64,000 nt of DNA, from contig WYBL01000069.1 of NCBI GenBank assembly GCA_011526565.1, positions 1 through 64,000 on the forward strand. The letters are read 5' to 3'. Below the pieces are notes generated by a model. The model made no database searches. It saw only the letters and a program-made list of their open reading frames with translations, and was not told the origin of the DNA. This DNA is from Acidobacteriota bacterium. Lineage in GTDB: Bacteria > Acidobacteriota > Vicinamibacteria > Fen-336. This document shows positions 11,055 through 19,276 of the stretch, one piece after another. Position 1 is the stretch's first letter. The number at the start of each line of letters is the position of its first letter. The position numbers were made by a program, and so were the translations under genes.

Positions 11055-11068
11055 TCCAGCGCGCTGGA
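11055..11068. promoter_or_regulatory. 14-bp perfect palindrome overlapping the hemerythrin ribosome site
   Basis: TCCAGCGCGCTGGA is a perfect palindrome in the 95-bp gap between the divergent hemerythrin and PDZ genes. On the minus strand its right arm supplies the GGA of the GGAGG ribosome site. It could be a repressor operator for either gene or an RNA hairpin that hides the ribosome site. Confidence 0.35.
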
Positions 11069-11143
11069 CATTCGGACGATCTTGCCATGGCGCCGACCGC
11101 GTCCCCGGCTGCCGCGTCACAAGGGCGAAGGCAGGAGGCAGAG

Positions 11144-12202
11144 ATGGCACGCAAGTGGTTCGGGGCGGGGCTCGCGGCGGCGCTCGGGCTGGCGCTGTTC
11201 GCCGGTCCGGTGACGCGCGCGGACGAGCAGGCGGAGCGCCGCAAGGCGGAGCAGCAGGCGCAGAAGGCGGAGCAGGCGAGGGCGCAGGCCCTCGAGAAGG
11301 CCGAGCTGGCGAAGGCCCGCGCGGAGCGCGCGGAGGAGCGGGCCGAGCGCGCCCGCGAGCGGGCCCACGTGATCCGGGACGTGATCCGGATCGGCGGCGG
11401 CTACCTCGGGGTCTCGATCGAAGAGGTCGGGGCCGAAGACGTCACGCGGCTGAAGCTGCCCGCCGAGAACGGAGCGCGGGTCACCCGCGTGGAGCCCGAC
11501 TCGCCGGCCGCGAAAGCGGGCCTGCGCGAGGACGACGTGATCGTGCGCTTCGGCGGCGAGGCCGTGCGCAGCACGGGCAGCCTGACCCGCCTCGTGCGCG
11601 AGACGCCCGCCGGCCGCCAGGTCGAGCTCGAGGTCGTGCGCGGCGGCGCCAACACGAAGCTGCAGGCGACGATCGACGAACTCGATTTCGCCGGCGACAT
11701 CGAGCGCGAGGTCGAGCGCTCGCTGGCGCGCGTGCCGCGCTGGATTCCCGAGGCGCCCGACGTGCCCGAGCCGCCCGACGCGCCGATGGCGCCGCGGGCC
11801 CCGAAGGCACCGCTGCCGCCCATGATCCGCTGGCACCGCGGCGAAGGCCCGATGGCCTTCTTCTTCGAGCGCGGTCCGCGCAAGCTCGGCATCGGCTACC
11901 AGGAGGTCGAGGGGCAGCTCGCCCAGTTCCTGAAGGTGCCCGGCGGCAAGGGCGTGCTGGTCACCGAGGTCGAGGCCGACTCGCCGGCCGCGAAGGGCGG
12001 CCTCAAGGCCGGCGACGTGATCGTGAAGTTCGCCGGCCGCGCGATCGAGGACGGCGACGACTTCCGCGACGCGGTCGGCGCCGCCGAGCCGGGCAGCGAG
12101 GCGACGCTCGGCGTCTCGCGCGAGGGCCGGTCGCTGGAGGTGAAGGTGACGCTCGCCGGCGAGCGCGAGCGGCGGCGGGTGCGCGGCGGCCCGACGACCT
12201 AG
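11144..12202 (+). CDS. Exported protein with coiled coil and two PDZ domains
   Basis: 352 residues. A signal peptide (MARKWFGAGLAAALGLALFA, cleavage near ADE) is followed by a charged Ala/Glu/Arg coiled coil at about residues 25-70. PDZ domain 1 (about 80-170) begins GGYLGVSIEEV and has DSPAAKAGLREDDVIVRF. A Pro-rich linker leads to PDZ domain 2 (about 255-345) with DSPAAKGGLKAGDVIVKF. Both domains resemble those of DegP/HtrA proteases, yet no trypsin-like catalytic domain is present. It probably acts as a periplasmic scaffold or adaptor. The ATG at 11144 has AGGAGG eight bases upstream. It shares a CTAG stop overlap with the convergent EI24 gene. Confidence 0.8.
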   Translation: MARKWFGAGLAAALGLALFAGPVTRADEQAERRKAEQQAQKAEQARAQALEKAELAKARAERAEERAERARERAHVIRDVIRIGGGYLGVSIEEVGAEDVTRLKLPAENGARVTRVEPDSPAAKAGLREDDVIVRFGGEAVRSTGSLTRLVRETPAGRQVELEVVRGGANTKLQATIDELDFAGDIEREVERSLARVPRWIPEAPDVPEPPDAPMAPRAPKAPLPPMIRWHRGEGPMAFFFERGPRKLGIGYQEVEGQLAQFLKVPGGKGVLVTEVEADSPAAKGGLKAGDVIVKFAGRAIEDGDDFRDAVGAAEPGSEATLGVSREGRSLEVKVTLAGERERRRVRGGPTT

Positions 12203-12993
12203 GTCGTCGTCGGCTCGGTGGGCGGCGGGACGGGCTCGGCCTGTCCCGCCGCCGCCGCGTCCGCTTCCAGTTCCAGCACCAGGCGGGTGCCGCCGATCGC
12301 CAGCGCGGGCACGACCAGCGGGGCCAGCAACACGTTGAGCAGCGGCACCAGCAGGGGCAGCACGGCCGCCACCCCGAACCCGAGCGTCTCGGCCCGGAAG
12401 CGGCGGTGCCAGGCGCGCCGCTCCGCGTAGCCCATGCCGCGGCGGCCGAGCGCGTTCTCGGTCTGCTGCCAGGCGGCCGCGTGGCCGGCCCACAGCAGCG
12501 CCAGCGGCGCGCCGACGAACGGCACCAGGCCGATCACGAACACGAACGGCGCCGCCGCCAGGAAGCGCAGCGCGCCCTTGACCGACTCGACGACCTCCCA
12601 GCGCAGGCCGCGCCCCTGGTCGACGACCTCGCCGCGCTCGAGCTGCTCGATCCGCCGGCTGAGCAGGTCGATCACGGGCGAAGCCAGCAGCAGGGCCAGG
12701 GCCAGGCCGCACACGGCGCCGCCGGCGAGCAGCCCGAGCCACAGCGACAGCCGGATCAGGAACTCGACGACGATCGAGAACTGGCGGTGGCCGGGCAGCA
12801 GCCACTCCTCGGCGGTCGGCGCGGCCCAGGCCGCCAGCAGCAGCCCGGCCAGCACGAGGCCCCCGGCCAGCAGCGTCGGCAGCACCGCCAGCGGCCACAG
12901 TCGCGGCCGGCGTAGCAGGAAGCCCGCCCCCGCGGGGGCATGCCACGCCCCGGCGAGCAGGCGGCGGGGCAGCGAGGGAACCAGCTCGGTCAC
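12199..12993 (-). CDS. EI24/CysZ-like integral membrane protein
   Basis: 264 residues with four to five hydrophobic segments arranged as in the EI24 family: GFLLRRPRLWPLAVLPTLL at the N-terminus, LLASPVIDLLSRRIE in the middle and PLLVPLLNVLLAPLVVPAL near the end. Bacterial relatives include CysZ (sulfate uptake) and uncharacterised proteins; no cysteine-biosynthesis neighbour supports a sulfate role here. Convergent with the PDZ gene, with both stop codons inside one CTAG (12199-12202). Confidence 0.75.
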   Translation of the reverse strand: MTELVPSLPRRLLAGAWHAPAGAGFLLRRPRLWPLAVLPTLLAGGLVLAGLLLAAWAAPTAEEWLLPGHRQFSIVVEFLIRLSLWLGLLAGGAVCGLALALLLASPVIDLLSRRIEQLERGEVVDQGRGLRWEVVESVKGALRFLAAAPFVFVIGLVPFVGAPLALLWAGHAAAWQQTENALGRRGMGYAERRAWHRRFRAETLGFGVAAVLPLLVPLLNVLLAPLVVPALAIGGTRLVLELEADAAAAGQAEPVPPPTEPTTT

Positions 12994-13036
12994 AGGGGGA
13001 AGGGGAGGCTACCACGCGCGGCGCGGCGCGCGCGCG

Positions 13037-13065
13037 TTGGCTTGGCCGGGCCGGCGCGCGACAAT
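13037..13065 (+). promoter_or_regulatory. Putative glgC promoter, leaderless type
   Basis: TTGGCT, a 17-bp spacer and GACAAT end six bases before the glgC ATG at 13072, so transcription would begin at or next to the start codon. glgC has no Shine-Dalgarno sequence, consistent with a leaderless mRNA. Confidence 0.35.
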
Positions 13066-13071
13066 CCGCCC

Positions 13072-14325
13072 ATGCACGACGTCCTCGCAGTCATCCTCGG
13101 CGGCGGGCGCGGCACCCGCCTCTTCCCGCTCACGCTCCAGCGCAGCAAGCCGGCGGTCCCGATCGGCGGCAAGTACCGGCTGATCGACATCCCGGTCAGC
13201 AACTGCCTCAACTCGGGGATGCGGCGCATCTTCGTGCTGACCCAGTACAACTCGGAGAGCCTCAACAAGCACCTGTCGCAGACCTACAAGTTCGACACGT
13301 TCTCGTCGGGCTTCTGCTCGATCCTGGCGGCCGAGCAGACCGAGGACTCGCCGGACTGGTTCCAGGGCACGGCCGACGCCGTGCGCCGCTCGTTGCGCCA
13401 CCTGCGCAACCATCGCCACCGCGACGCGCTGATCCTGTCGGGCGACCAGCTCTACCAGATGGACCTCACGCGCTTCGTCGAGGCCCACCGCCGCAACGTC
13501 GCCGACGTCACCGTCGCCGTGACGCCGGTCACGGCCGAGGCGACCGCGGGCTTCGGCATCCTGAAGGTCAACCGCCAGGGCCGGATCGTGCACTTCGAGG
13601 AGAAGCCGGGCCCGGAGCGGCTCGACGAACTGGCCTCCGAGGTGCCCGGCATCGGCCGCACCTGGCTGGCCTCGATGGGCATCTACTGCTTCACCCGCGA
13701 GGCGCTGCTCAAGTCGGTCGAGAACCCGGCTCTCGTCGACTTCGGCCGTCACGTGATTCCGGACCTGGTGCCGAAGCTGCGGGTCCACGCCTTCCCCTAC
13801 CGCGGCTACTGGGAAGACGTCGGCACCATCCGCTCCTACTACCTCGCCAACCTGGCGCTGTGCCAGCCGGTGCCGCCGTTCGACTTCTACGACGCCGACC
13901 ACCCGGTCTACACCCACCCGCGGTTCCTGCCGGCGACCAAGGTGGAGTCGTGCCGGGTGACGCAGTCGCTGATCGCGGAGGGATCGATCCTGGTCGGCGC
14001 CGAGATCGAGCGCTCGGTGATCGGCATCCGCGGCCGCATCGGCCACGGCGCCACCATCCGCGAGAGCCTGATCCTCGGCGCCGACCACTACGAGACGCTG
14101 GAGGAGATCGAGCAGGCGCGCCGGCGCGGCCTGCCCGCGATCGGCGTCGGCGAGGACACCTTGATCGCGGGCGCGATCGTCGACAAGAACGCCCGCATCG
14201 GCGCCGGCGTCCGCATCGTCAACGAGGAGAAGCTGGAGGAGGCCGACGGCCCCGGCTGGTACATCCGCGACGGCATCGTCGTGGTGCCCAAGGGCGCCGT
14301 CGTCCCCGACGGCACGGTGATCTAG
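13072..14325 (+). CDS. glgC: Glucose-1-phosphate adenylyltransferase
   Basis: 417 residues, the normal GlgC length. Makes ADP-glucose from ATP and glucose-1-phosphate, the committed step of bacterial glycogen synthesis. The nucleotidyltransferase domain opens with VILGGGRGTRLFPLT, then SKPAVPIGGKYRLIDIPVSN, the ATP-site WFQGTADAVRR and the sugar-site FEEKP. The C-terminal left-handed beta-helix has hexapeptide repeats (IGHGATI, IGAGVRI). The ATG at 13072 begins the conserved MHDVLAVILGGG; the longer upstream frame would be antisense to the EI24 gene. No other glycogen genes are nearby; pyrophosphatase directly downstream would pull the reaction forward by removing PPi. Confidence 0.94.
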   Translation: MHDVLAVILGGGRGTRLFPLTLQRSKPAVPIGGKYRLIDIPVSNCLNSGMRRIFVLTQYNSESLNKHLSQTYKFDTFSSGFCSILAAEQTEDSPDWFQGTADAVRRSLRHLRNHRHRDALILSGDQLYQMDLTRFVEAHRRNVADVTVAVTPVTAEATAGFGILKVNRQGRIVHFEEKPGPERLDELASEVPGIGRTWLASMGIYCFTREALLKSVENPALVDFGRHVIPDLVPKLRVHAFPYRGYWEDVGTIRSYYLANLALCQPVPPFDFYDADHPVYTHPRFLPATKVESCRVTQSLIAEGSILVGAEIERSVIGIRGRIGHGATIRESLILGADHYETLEEIEQARRRGLPAIGVGEDTLIAGAIVDKNARIGAGVRIVNEEKLEEADGPGWYIRDGIVVVPKGAVVPDGTVI

Positions 14326-14327
14326 CA

Positions 14328-14990
14328 ATGAGCGAGCGGCTGTACCGCGCCCACCCCTGGCACGGCGTCCCGATCGGCGAGGACGCCCCCGCGATCGTCA
14401 CCGCCTACATCGAGATCGTCGACTCGGACACCGTCAAGTACGAGATGGACAAGTTCACCGGCATCCTCAAGGTGGACCGCCCGCAGCAGTACTCCAACGT
14501 GGTGCCGAGCCTGTACGGCTTCATTCCCCAGACGCTGTGCGCCGAGGCCGTCGGCGCCTTCTGCGCCGAGCGCACGGAGCGGGTCGGAATCGAGGGCGAC
14601 GGCGACCCGATGGACGTCTGCGTGCTGACCGAGCGGCCGATCCTGCACGGCGACATCCTGGTGCGGGCGATCCCGATCGGCGGGCTGCGCATGATCGACG
14701 GCCGCGAGGCCGACGACAAGATCATCGCGGTGCTCAACGACGACGCGGTCTACGGCGGCCTGCGCGACGTGTCCGAGCTGGCGCCCCCGCTGCTGGAGCG
14801 GCTGCGCCACTACTTCCTCACCTACAAGCAGGCGCCCGACCGCCAGCACGCCCCGGTCGAGATCACCCACGTCTACGGCCGCGACGAGGCCCACGAGGTG
14901 ATCCGCCGCTCCCAGGACGACTACCGCCGCCACTACCCCGGGCTGGAGGACGCGCTCCTCGGCCAGATGAAGATCCGCGGCCGCCGCTAG
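14328..14990 (+). CDS. ppa: Inorganic pyrophosphatase (family I)
   Basis: 220 residues. The family I signature DGDPMDVCVLTE holds the Mg2+-binding aspartates; YSNVVPSLYGFIPQT and the DDKIIAV stretch add active-site residues. Cytoplasmic enzyme hydrolysing PPi to two phosphates. The ATG follows the glgC TAG by two bases, so the two are cotranscribed. This pairs PPi-releasing ADP-glucose synthesis with PPi removal. It is somewhat longer than bacterial PPases (about 175), with extra N-terminal sequence, closer to the longer family I type. Confidence 0.9.
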   Translation: MSERLYRAHPWHGVPIGEDAPAIVTAYIEIVDSDTVKYEMDKFTGILKVDRPQQYSNVVPSLYGFIPQTLCAEAVGAFCAERTERVGIEGDGDPMDVCVLTERPILHGDILVRAIPIGGLRMIDGREADDKIIAVLNDDAVYGGLRDVSELAPPLLERLRHYFLTYKQAPDRQHAPVEITHVYGRDEAHEVIRRSQDDYRRHYPGLEDALLGQMKIRGRR

Positions 14991-15008
14991 CGCGCGCCGC
15001 GGGCGGGG

Positions 15009-15563
15009 CTACTCCAGCGCCGTGCTGATGAACATCAGCACGTGGCTGCCGATCCGGAACTCGGTCAGGTTCTCGAGCACGCGGGTCGTGATCCGCTCGC
15101 CGTCGACGAAGGTGCCGTTGGTCGAGCCGAGGTCGCGCACCACCGCGTGGTCGCCGAACACCTCGATCGCCACGTGCTGGCGCGAGGCCTCGGCGTCGTC
15201 GAGGTTGATGTCGCAGCCCGAGCGGCCCACGGTCGTCTTCACCTTCTCGAGCAGGAACGTGGAGCCGGTGGCCGGGCCCTGGATGATGGCGATCGAGAAG
15301 CGGCGGTCGCGGGGCAGTTCCAGCACGCCCATCTTCTCGAGGTCGTGGCCCGTGCGCTCGGCGTGCGGCCGCGCGGCCGCCACGGGCGCGCGCCTGGTGT
15401 CGGCGCCGGGCTCCGGCTCGGGCGGCAGCGTCGCGCCCCCCGGGTTGTCGATGTCGATGGCACCGCCGCACTTCGCGCAGCGGGTGCGGACGCGCGGGCG
15501 TCCGCCCAGCTTGGTCTCGTCGAATCGGTAGCGGGACTGGCAGGACGGGCACTCGACGATCAT
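15009..15563 (-). CDS. Zinc-ribbon (MJ0042) plus FHA domain protein
   Basis: 184 residues. Residues 1-35 are an MJ0042-type zinc finger (VECPSCQSRYRFDETKL followed by RCAKCGG, two CxxC pairs). A Pro/Arg-rich linker follows, then an FHA domain at about 85-184 with TTVGRSGCDINLDD, ASRQHVAIE and DLGSTNGTFVDGERI, the phosphothreonine-binding face. FHA proteins recruit Thr-phosphorylated partners; no Ser/Thr kinase is seen in this window. The ATG at 15563 is preceded by AGGGG. The gene diverges from the hyperacidic protein gene across 162 bp. Confidence 0.85.
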   Translation of the reverse strand: MIVECPSCQSRYRFDETKLGGRPRVRTRCAKCGGAIDIDNPGGATLPPEPEPGADTRRAPVAAARPHAERTGHDLEKMGVLELPRDRRFSIAIIQGPATGSTFLLEKVKTTVGRSGCDINLDDAEASRQHVAIEVFGDHAVVRDLGSTNGTFVDGERITTRVLENLTEFRIGSHVLMFISTALE

Positions 15564-15725
15564 CTGGACCCCTGGAATCGACGCGCAAGGATAATCCAAA
15601 CCGCGGGGGTGCGTGGCCTGCCACCGCGGACCTGTCGTAATCTCAGGGGGCAGGCCGTGCGTGGAGAGCGAGGAACCCCGCACGCCGCGAGACGAGAGCA
15701 CTCGAAATCGCCGCAGGAGGCCCTG

Positions 15726-16013
15726 GTGAGTGTTGACGCGATGTCCTGGCCCGAGGACGTGGAAGAAGTCCGGTACGCCGCCGCCGACGACGAAGACGAA
15801 AGCTTCGACGACGACGAGGAGGACGACGACGACTGGGACGACGACGACGAGGACGACGAAGACGACGACGACTGGGACGACGACGACGAGGACGAGGACG
15901 ACGACGACGAGGACTGGGACGACGACGAAGACGAAGAAGAGGACGACGACGACGACTTCGACGACGAAGAAGACGACTGGGACGAGGACGAGGACGAAGA
16001 AGAGGACGAGTAG
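15726..16013 (+). CDS. Hyperacidic low-complexity protein (Asp/Glu tract with spaced Trp/Phe)
   Basis: 95 residues. After a short head (SVDAMSWPEDVEEVRYAAA), residues 21-95 contain 68 Asp/Glu out of 75. The only other residues there are one Ser and six aromatics (Phe27, Trp37, Trp50, Trp64, Phe78, Trp85). There is one Arg and no Lys. A GTG start at 15726 with AGGAGG five bases upstream supports real translation; an in-frame ATG lies at 15741. It ends 18 bp before lipA. Codons mix GAC, GAG and GAA, so it is not one pure expanded triplet. No family recognised; it may bind cations or basic proteins or act as a disordered DNA mimic (inference). The opposite strand reads as poly-Ser and is a shadow. 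Confidence 0.65.
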   Translation: MSVDAMSWPEDVEEVRYAAADDEDESFDDDEEDDDDWDDDDEDDEDDDDWDDDDEDEDDDDEDWDDDEDEEEDDDDDFDDEEDDWDEDEDEEEDE

Positions 16014-16031
16014 CCCGGTCCCGCTCGCGCG

Positions 16032-16898
16032 ATGAGCCTCTCTCCGGCGCCGCCGCGTCCCGATTGGATCCGCGCCCGCGCCCCGATCGGGCCGGGCGTG
16101 GATCGCCTGCGCGGCCTGATGCGGGGCCTGACCCTGCACACGGTCTGCGAAGAGGCGCAGTGTCCCAATCTGGGCGACTGCTGGACCCGCGGCACCGCGA
16201 CGTTCATGATCCTCGGCGACACCTGCACCCGCGCATGCGGGTTCTGCGCGGTGAAGACAGGGCTGCCGGCGCTGCCGCCCGACCCGCTGGAGGCGATCCG
16301 CGTCGCCGAGGCGGTGTCGCGCATGGGGTTGCGCCACGTCGTGATCACGTCGGTCAACCGCGACGACCGCCGCGACGGCGGCGCCTCCGTGTTCGCGGCC
16401 TGCATCGACGAGGTCCGCAAGCGGGTGCCCGGCTGCGCCGTCGAGGTGCTGATCCCGGACTTCAAGGGCAACTGGGACGCGTTGCAGGCGGTGATCGATG
16501 CCCGTCCGGACATCCTGAACCACAACACCGAGACCGTGCCCCGGCTGTACCGCAACGTGCGGCCCGGGGCGCGCTTCTCGCGCTCGCTCGAGCTGCTCTC
16601 GCGCTGCAAGGCCGCCGGCCTGCTGACCAAGAGCGGGATCATGGTCGGCCTCGGAGAAGAAAAGGACGAGGTGCTGCAGACGATCCGCGAGATCCGCGAC
16701 GCCGGCACCGACGTCCTCACGGTCGGCCAGTACCTGCGGCCCTCGCCCGACCACCTGCCGCTGGTGCGCTACTGGACGCCCGACGAGTTCGCCGAGATCC
16801 GCGAGTTCGCGCTCGGGCTCGGCTACGCCCACGTGGAGTCCGGGCCGCTGGTCCGCTCGTCGTACCACGCCGACGAGCAGGTGCCGAACCGCGGCTGA
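16032..16898 (+). CDS. lipA: Lipoyl synthase (radical SAM)
   Basis: 288 residues. Inserts two sulfurs into the octanoyl chain on lipoyl domains of 2-oxoacid dehydrogenases and the glycine cleavage H protein. Auxiliary cluster cysteines lie in [13 protein letters not shown] (C-x4-C-x5-C) and the radical-SAM cysteines in [10 protein letters not shown] (CxxxCxxC). The C-terminal RSSYHADEQ provides the conserved Arg-Ser-Ser-Tyr-His-Ala motif. The start overlaps no other gene. lipB is not seen in the window, so octanoyl transfer must be encoded elsewhere. Confidence 0.95.
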   Translation: MSLSPAPPRPDWIRARAPIGPGVDRLRGLMRGLTLHTVCEEAQCPNLGDCWTRGTATFMILGDTCTRACGFCAVKTGLPALPPDPLEAIRVAEAVSRMGLRHVVITSVNRDDRRDGGASVFAACIDEVRKRVPGCAVEVLIPDFKGNWDALQAVIDARPDILNHNTETVPRLYRNVRPGARFSRSLELLSRCKAAGLLTKSGIMVGLGEEKDEVLQTIREIRDAGTDVLTVGQYLRPSPDHLPLVRYWTPDEFAEIREFALGLGYAHVESGPLVRSSYHADEQVPNRG

Positions 16899-16986
16899 CC
16901 AGGTTCCCGCCGCGGCTCCCGCGCCGCGGCGCTTCCCGCGCGGCGAACTGCTGCTGCTCGCCGGGTCCTGCGCCGCCCTGCTGCTG

Positions 16987-18117
16987 ATGGTCGAGGCCGC
17001 GGCCCGCGTCGCGCTGTCGCGCGCCGTGAAGCCCGGCCGCACGGTCGGTACCCTCAGCGCATACCACCCGCTGCTCGGCTGGGTGCCGCCGGCGGGCGAG
17101 AGCGCGTCGCTGCGCGAGCCCGACTTCGAGGCGCGGCTCGAGGTCAACCGCGACGGCCTGCGCGGGCCCGAGGTCGCGCGCGCGCGGACGGGGCCGGGCC
17201 CGCGGGTGTGGCTCGCCGGCGACTCCTTCGCGCAGGGCTACACCGTGGACGAGCCGTTCACGGCTCGGGCCGTCGCCCAGGCCCGGCTGCGTGCGGGCGG
17301 CTGCCCCGGCGCCGAGGTACTCAACGCGGGGGTGGCGGGTTACGGCGGCGACCAGTCCTACCTGCGCTACCGCGAGCAGGGGCGCGCGTTCGCCCCCGAC
17401 CTCGTCGTGTACCTCTTCTTCGGCAACGATCTCTCGGACGACATGCGCCGCCGCAAGAAGCCGTGGTTCGTCCTCGAGGACGGAGCGCTCCGGTTGCGCG
17501 GCGTGCCCGTGCCCGAGCCGGCGGGCGAGCCGGTGCTGCGCCCCGTGCCGGCACCGCCGCCGCCGCCGCCGTGGCGCGGGCTGGCCGCCCTCGAGTGGCT
17601 GAGCCGGCGCACGGCCGCGGGCCGCCCGGCGCTGCACCGGCAGCTCGCGGAACGCGGGCTGGCGCGGCCCTGGCCCGACCACGGGCCGACCCGCCAGTGG
17701 CTCGCGTTCTACGGCCCGCCGACGCCCCACACCGAAGAGGCGTGGGCGATCGCCGAGGCGCTCCTCGCGGACTTCGCGCGCGACGTGCGGGCGGACGGCG
17801 CTGCCTTCGCCGTCCTCTACGCGCCGGCCCGCTTCGAGCTCGACCCGGCCGAGTTCGCGCTGACCCGCGAGCGCTGGCAGCTCGAGGGCGAGGGCTGGGA
17901 AGCCGACCGCGTCCGGAAGCGCCTGCGCGACGCGGCTGGCCGGCTGGGCCTCCCGTTCGCCGACCTGCGGCCGGCGCTGCAGCCCGCGGTCGCCACCGCC
18001 GCCGAGCCCTATCTCGCGAGCGACCCGCACTGGAACGCGACGGGGCAACGCCTGGCCGGGGAGGTGCTCGCCGACGTCGCGCGGTCGCTGGCCGGCGCGG
18101 CTTGCGCGCCGCGTTGA
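16987..18117 (+). CDS. SGNH/GDSL-type hydrolase, membrane-anchored
   Basis: 376 residues from the ATG at 16987. SGNH blocks are visible: block I LAGDSFAQGYTV with the nucleophile Ser, block II around LNAGVAGYGGDQS, block III FFGNDLSDD with the Asn, and block V SDPHWNATGQRLAGE with the catalytic Asp-x-x-His. This resembles cell-wall or polysaccharide O-acetyl esterases of the AlgX/SGNH-like group. In-frame sequence upstream (16948-16986) encodes LLLLAGSCAALLL, clearly the rest of an N-terminal membrane anchor. The true start is therefore probably upstream of 16987 at a non-ATG codon, close to the lipA stop at 16898. No ribosome site decides it. Confidence 0.75.
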   Translation: MVEAAARVALSRAVKPGRTVGTLSAYHPLLGWVPPAGESASLREPDFEARLEVNRDGLRGPEVARARTGPGPRVWLAGDSFAQGYTVDEPFTARAVAQARLRAGGCPGAEVLNAGVAGYGGDQSYLRYREQGRAFAPDLVVYLFFGNDLSDDMRRRKKPWFVLEDGALRLRGVPVPEPAGEPVLRPVPAPPPPPPWRGLAALEWLSRRTAAGRPALHRQLAERGLARPWPDHGPTRQWLAFYGPPTPHTEEAWAIAEALLADFARDVRADGAAFAVLYAPARFELDPAEFALTRERWQLEGEGWEADRVRKRLRDAAGRLGLPFADLRPALQPAVATAAEPYLASDPHWNATGQRLAGEVLADVARSLAGAACAPR

Positions 18118-18139
18118 GCGCCTTATCCTCCCCCCCGGG

Positions 18140-19276
18140 ATGAACCGCATCTATTTCGACCACAACGCCACGACGCCGCTCGACCCGCTGGTGCGGGCTG
18201 CGCTGGTGGCGGCGCTCGACGAGCCGGCGGGCAACGCGTCCAGCCTGCACCGCTTCGGGCAGCGGGCGCGGGCCGCGATCGACGACGCCCGCGGCGACGT
18301 CGCGGCGCTGGTCGGCGGCGCGCCCGCGGAGATCGTCTTCACGTCCGGCGGCACGGAGAGCGACAACTTCGCCCTGCGCGGCGCGCTGCGCGCCGCGGAG
18401 CCGTCGCGCCGCCGGCTGCTCTTCACCGCGATCGAGCACCACGCGGTGCTCAACGCGGCGAAGGCGCTGGGGCGCGAGGGCTTCGAGGTGGAGAGCGTGC
18501 GCGTCCGCCCCGACGGGACGTGCGACCTCGAGGACCTCGGGCGCAAGCTCGACGGGCGCGTCGCGCTGGTCACCGTCATGCTCGTCAACAACGAGACCGG
18601 CGTGATCCAGCCCGTCGCCGAGGCGGCGCGCCTGGCGAAGGCACAGGGGGCGCTGGTCCACTGCGACGCGGTGCAGGCGGCGGGACGCGTCGCGATCGAC
18701 GCCGGCGCGCTCGGCGTCGACACGCTGGCGCTCTCGGCCCACAAGCTGCACGGGCCGCAGGGCACGGGCGCTCTGTGGATCCGCCGGGGCACGCGCCTGG
18801 TCGCCTGGCTCGCCGGCGGCGGCCAGGAGCGCAACCGCCGGGCGGGCACCGAGAACGTCGCCGGCATCGTCGGCTTCGGCTGCGCGGCGCGGCTGGCCCG
18901 CGAGCGGATGGGAGAAGACGTGCCGCGGATCGCGGCCCTGCGCGACCGGCTGGAGGCCGCGCTGCTGGCGCTGCCGGGCGCGCGCCGCAACGGCGACGGA
19001 CCGCGCGTCGCCAACACGACCAACGTCTCGTTCGACGGCACGTACGCCGAGGGCCTGCTGATGGCGCTCGACCTCGACGGGGTCGCGGTATCGACCGGGG
19101 CGGCCTGCGCTGCGGGCGCGGTCGAGCCCTCGCACGTGCTGCGGGCGATGGGGCTGCCTCCGGCGCGGGTCGAGTCGTCGCTGCGCTTCTCGCTCGGCCG
19201 CGGCAACACCGAGGCCGACGTCGACGAGGCCGTCGCGAAGCTGGCGAAGGCGGTCGAGAAGCAGCGCCGCCGCTAG
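18140..19276 (+). CDS. Cysteine desulfurase (NifS/IscS family)
   Basis: 378 residues. PLP enzyme that removes sulfur from L-cysteine for Fe-S cluster, tRNA or cofactor assembly. YFDHNATTPLDP opens the protein, the PLP-binding Lys is in SAHKLHGPQGTGAL, and RAGTENVAGIVGF is conserved. The active-site Cys lies in VSTGAACAAG, followed by EPSHVLRAMG. IscS-type loop length rather than SufS. No scaffold (iscU) adjoins, but LipA, ErpA and NuoF-like in this window all need Fe-S clusters. Stop codon shared as CTAG with the convergent hydrolase gene. Confidence 0.92.
   Translation: MNRIYFDHNATTPLDPLVRAALVAALDEPAGNASSLHRFGQRARAAIDDARGDVAALVGGAPAEIVFTSGGTESDNFALRGALRAAEPSRRRLLFTAIEHHAVLNAAKALGREGFEVESVRVRPDGTCDLEDLGRKLDGRVALVTVMLVNNETGVIQPVAEAARLAKAQGALVHCDAVQAAGRVAIDAGALGVDTLALSAHKLHGPQGTGALWIRRGTRLVAWLAGGGQERNRRAGTENVAGIVGFGCAARLARERMGEDVPRIAALRDRLEAALLALPGARRNGDGPRVANTTNVSFDGTYAEGLLMALDLDGVAVSTGAACAAGAVEPSHVLRAMGLPPARVESSLRFSLGRGNTEADVDEAVAKLAKAVEKQRRR

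Noticed and set aside
12940..13071. Longer glgC start at 12940
   Set aside because: The extra 44 codons are antisense to the EI24 gene and have no similarity to GlgC; the ATG at 13072 begins the conserved sequence.
15771..16013. CRISPR-like or microsatellite array in the GAC/GAG tract
   Set aside because: No fixed repeat and spacer lengths; the pattern is a coding low-complexity tract with irregular triplets.
15560..16720. Minus-strand frame with a long poly-Ser tract
   Set aside because: The poly-Ser is the complement of the Asp/Glu codons of the hyperacidic gene; the rest is antisense to lipA. No ribosome site.
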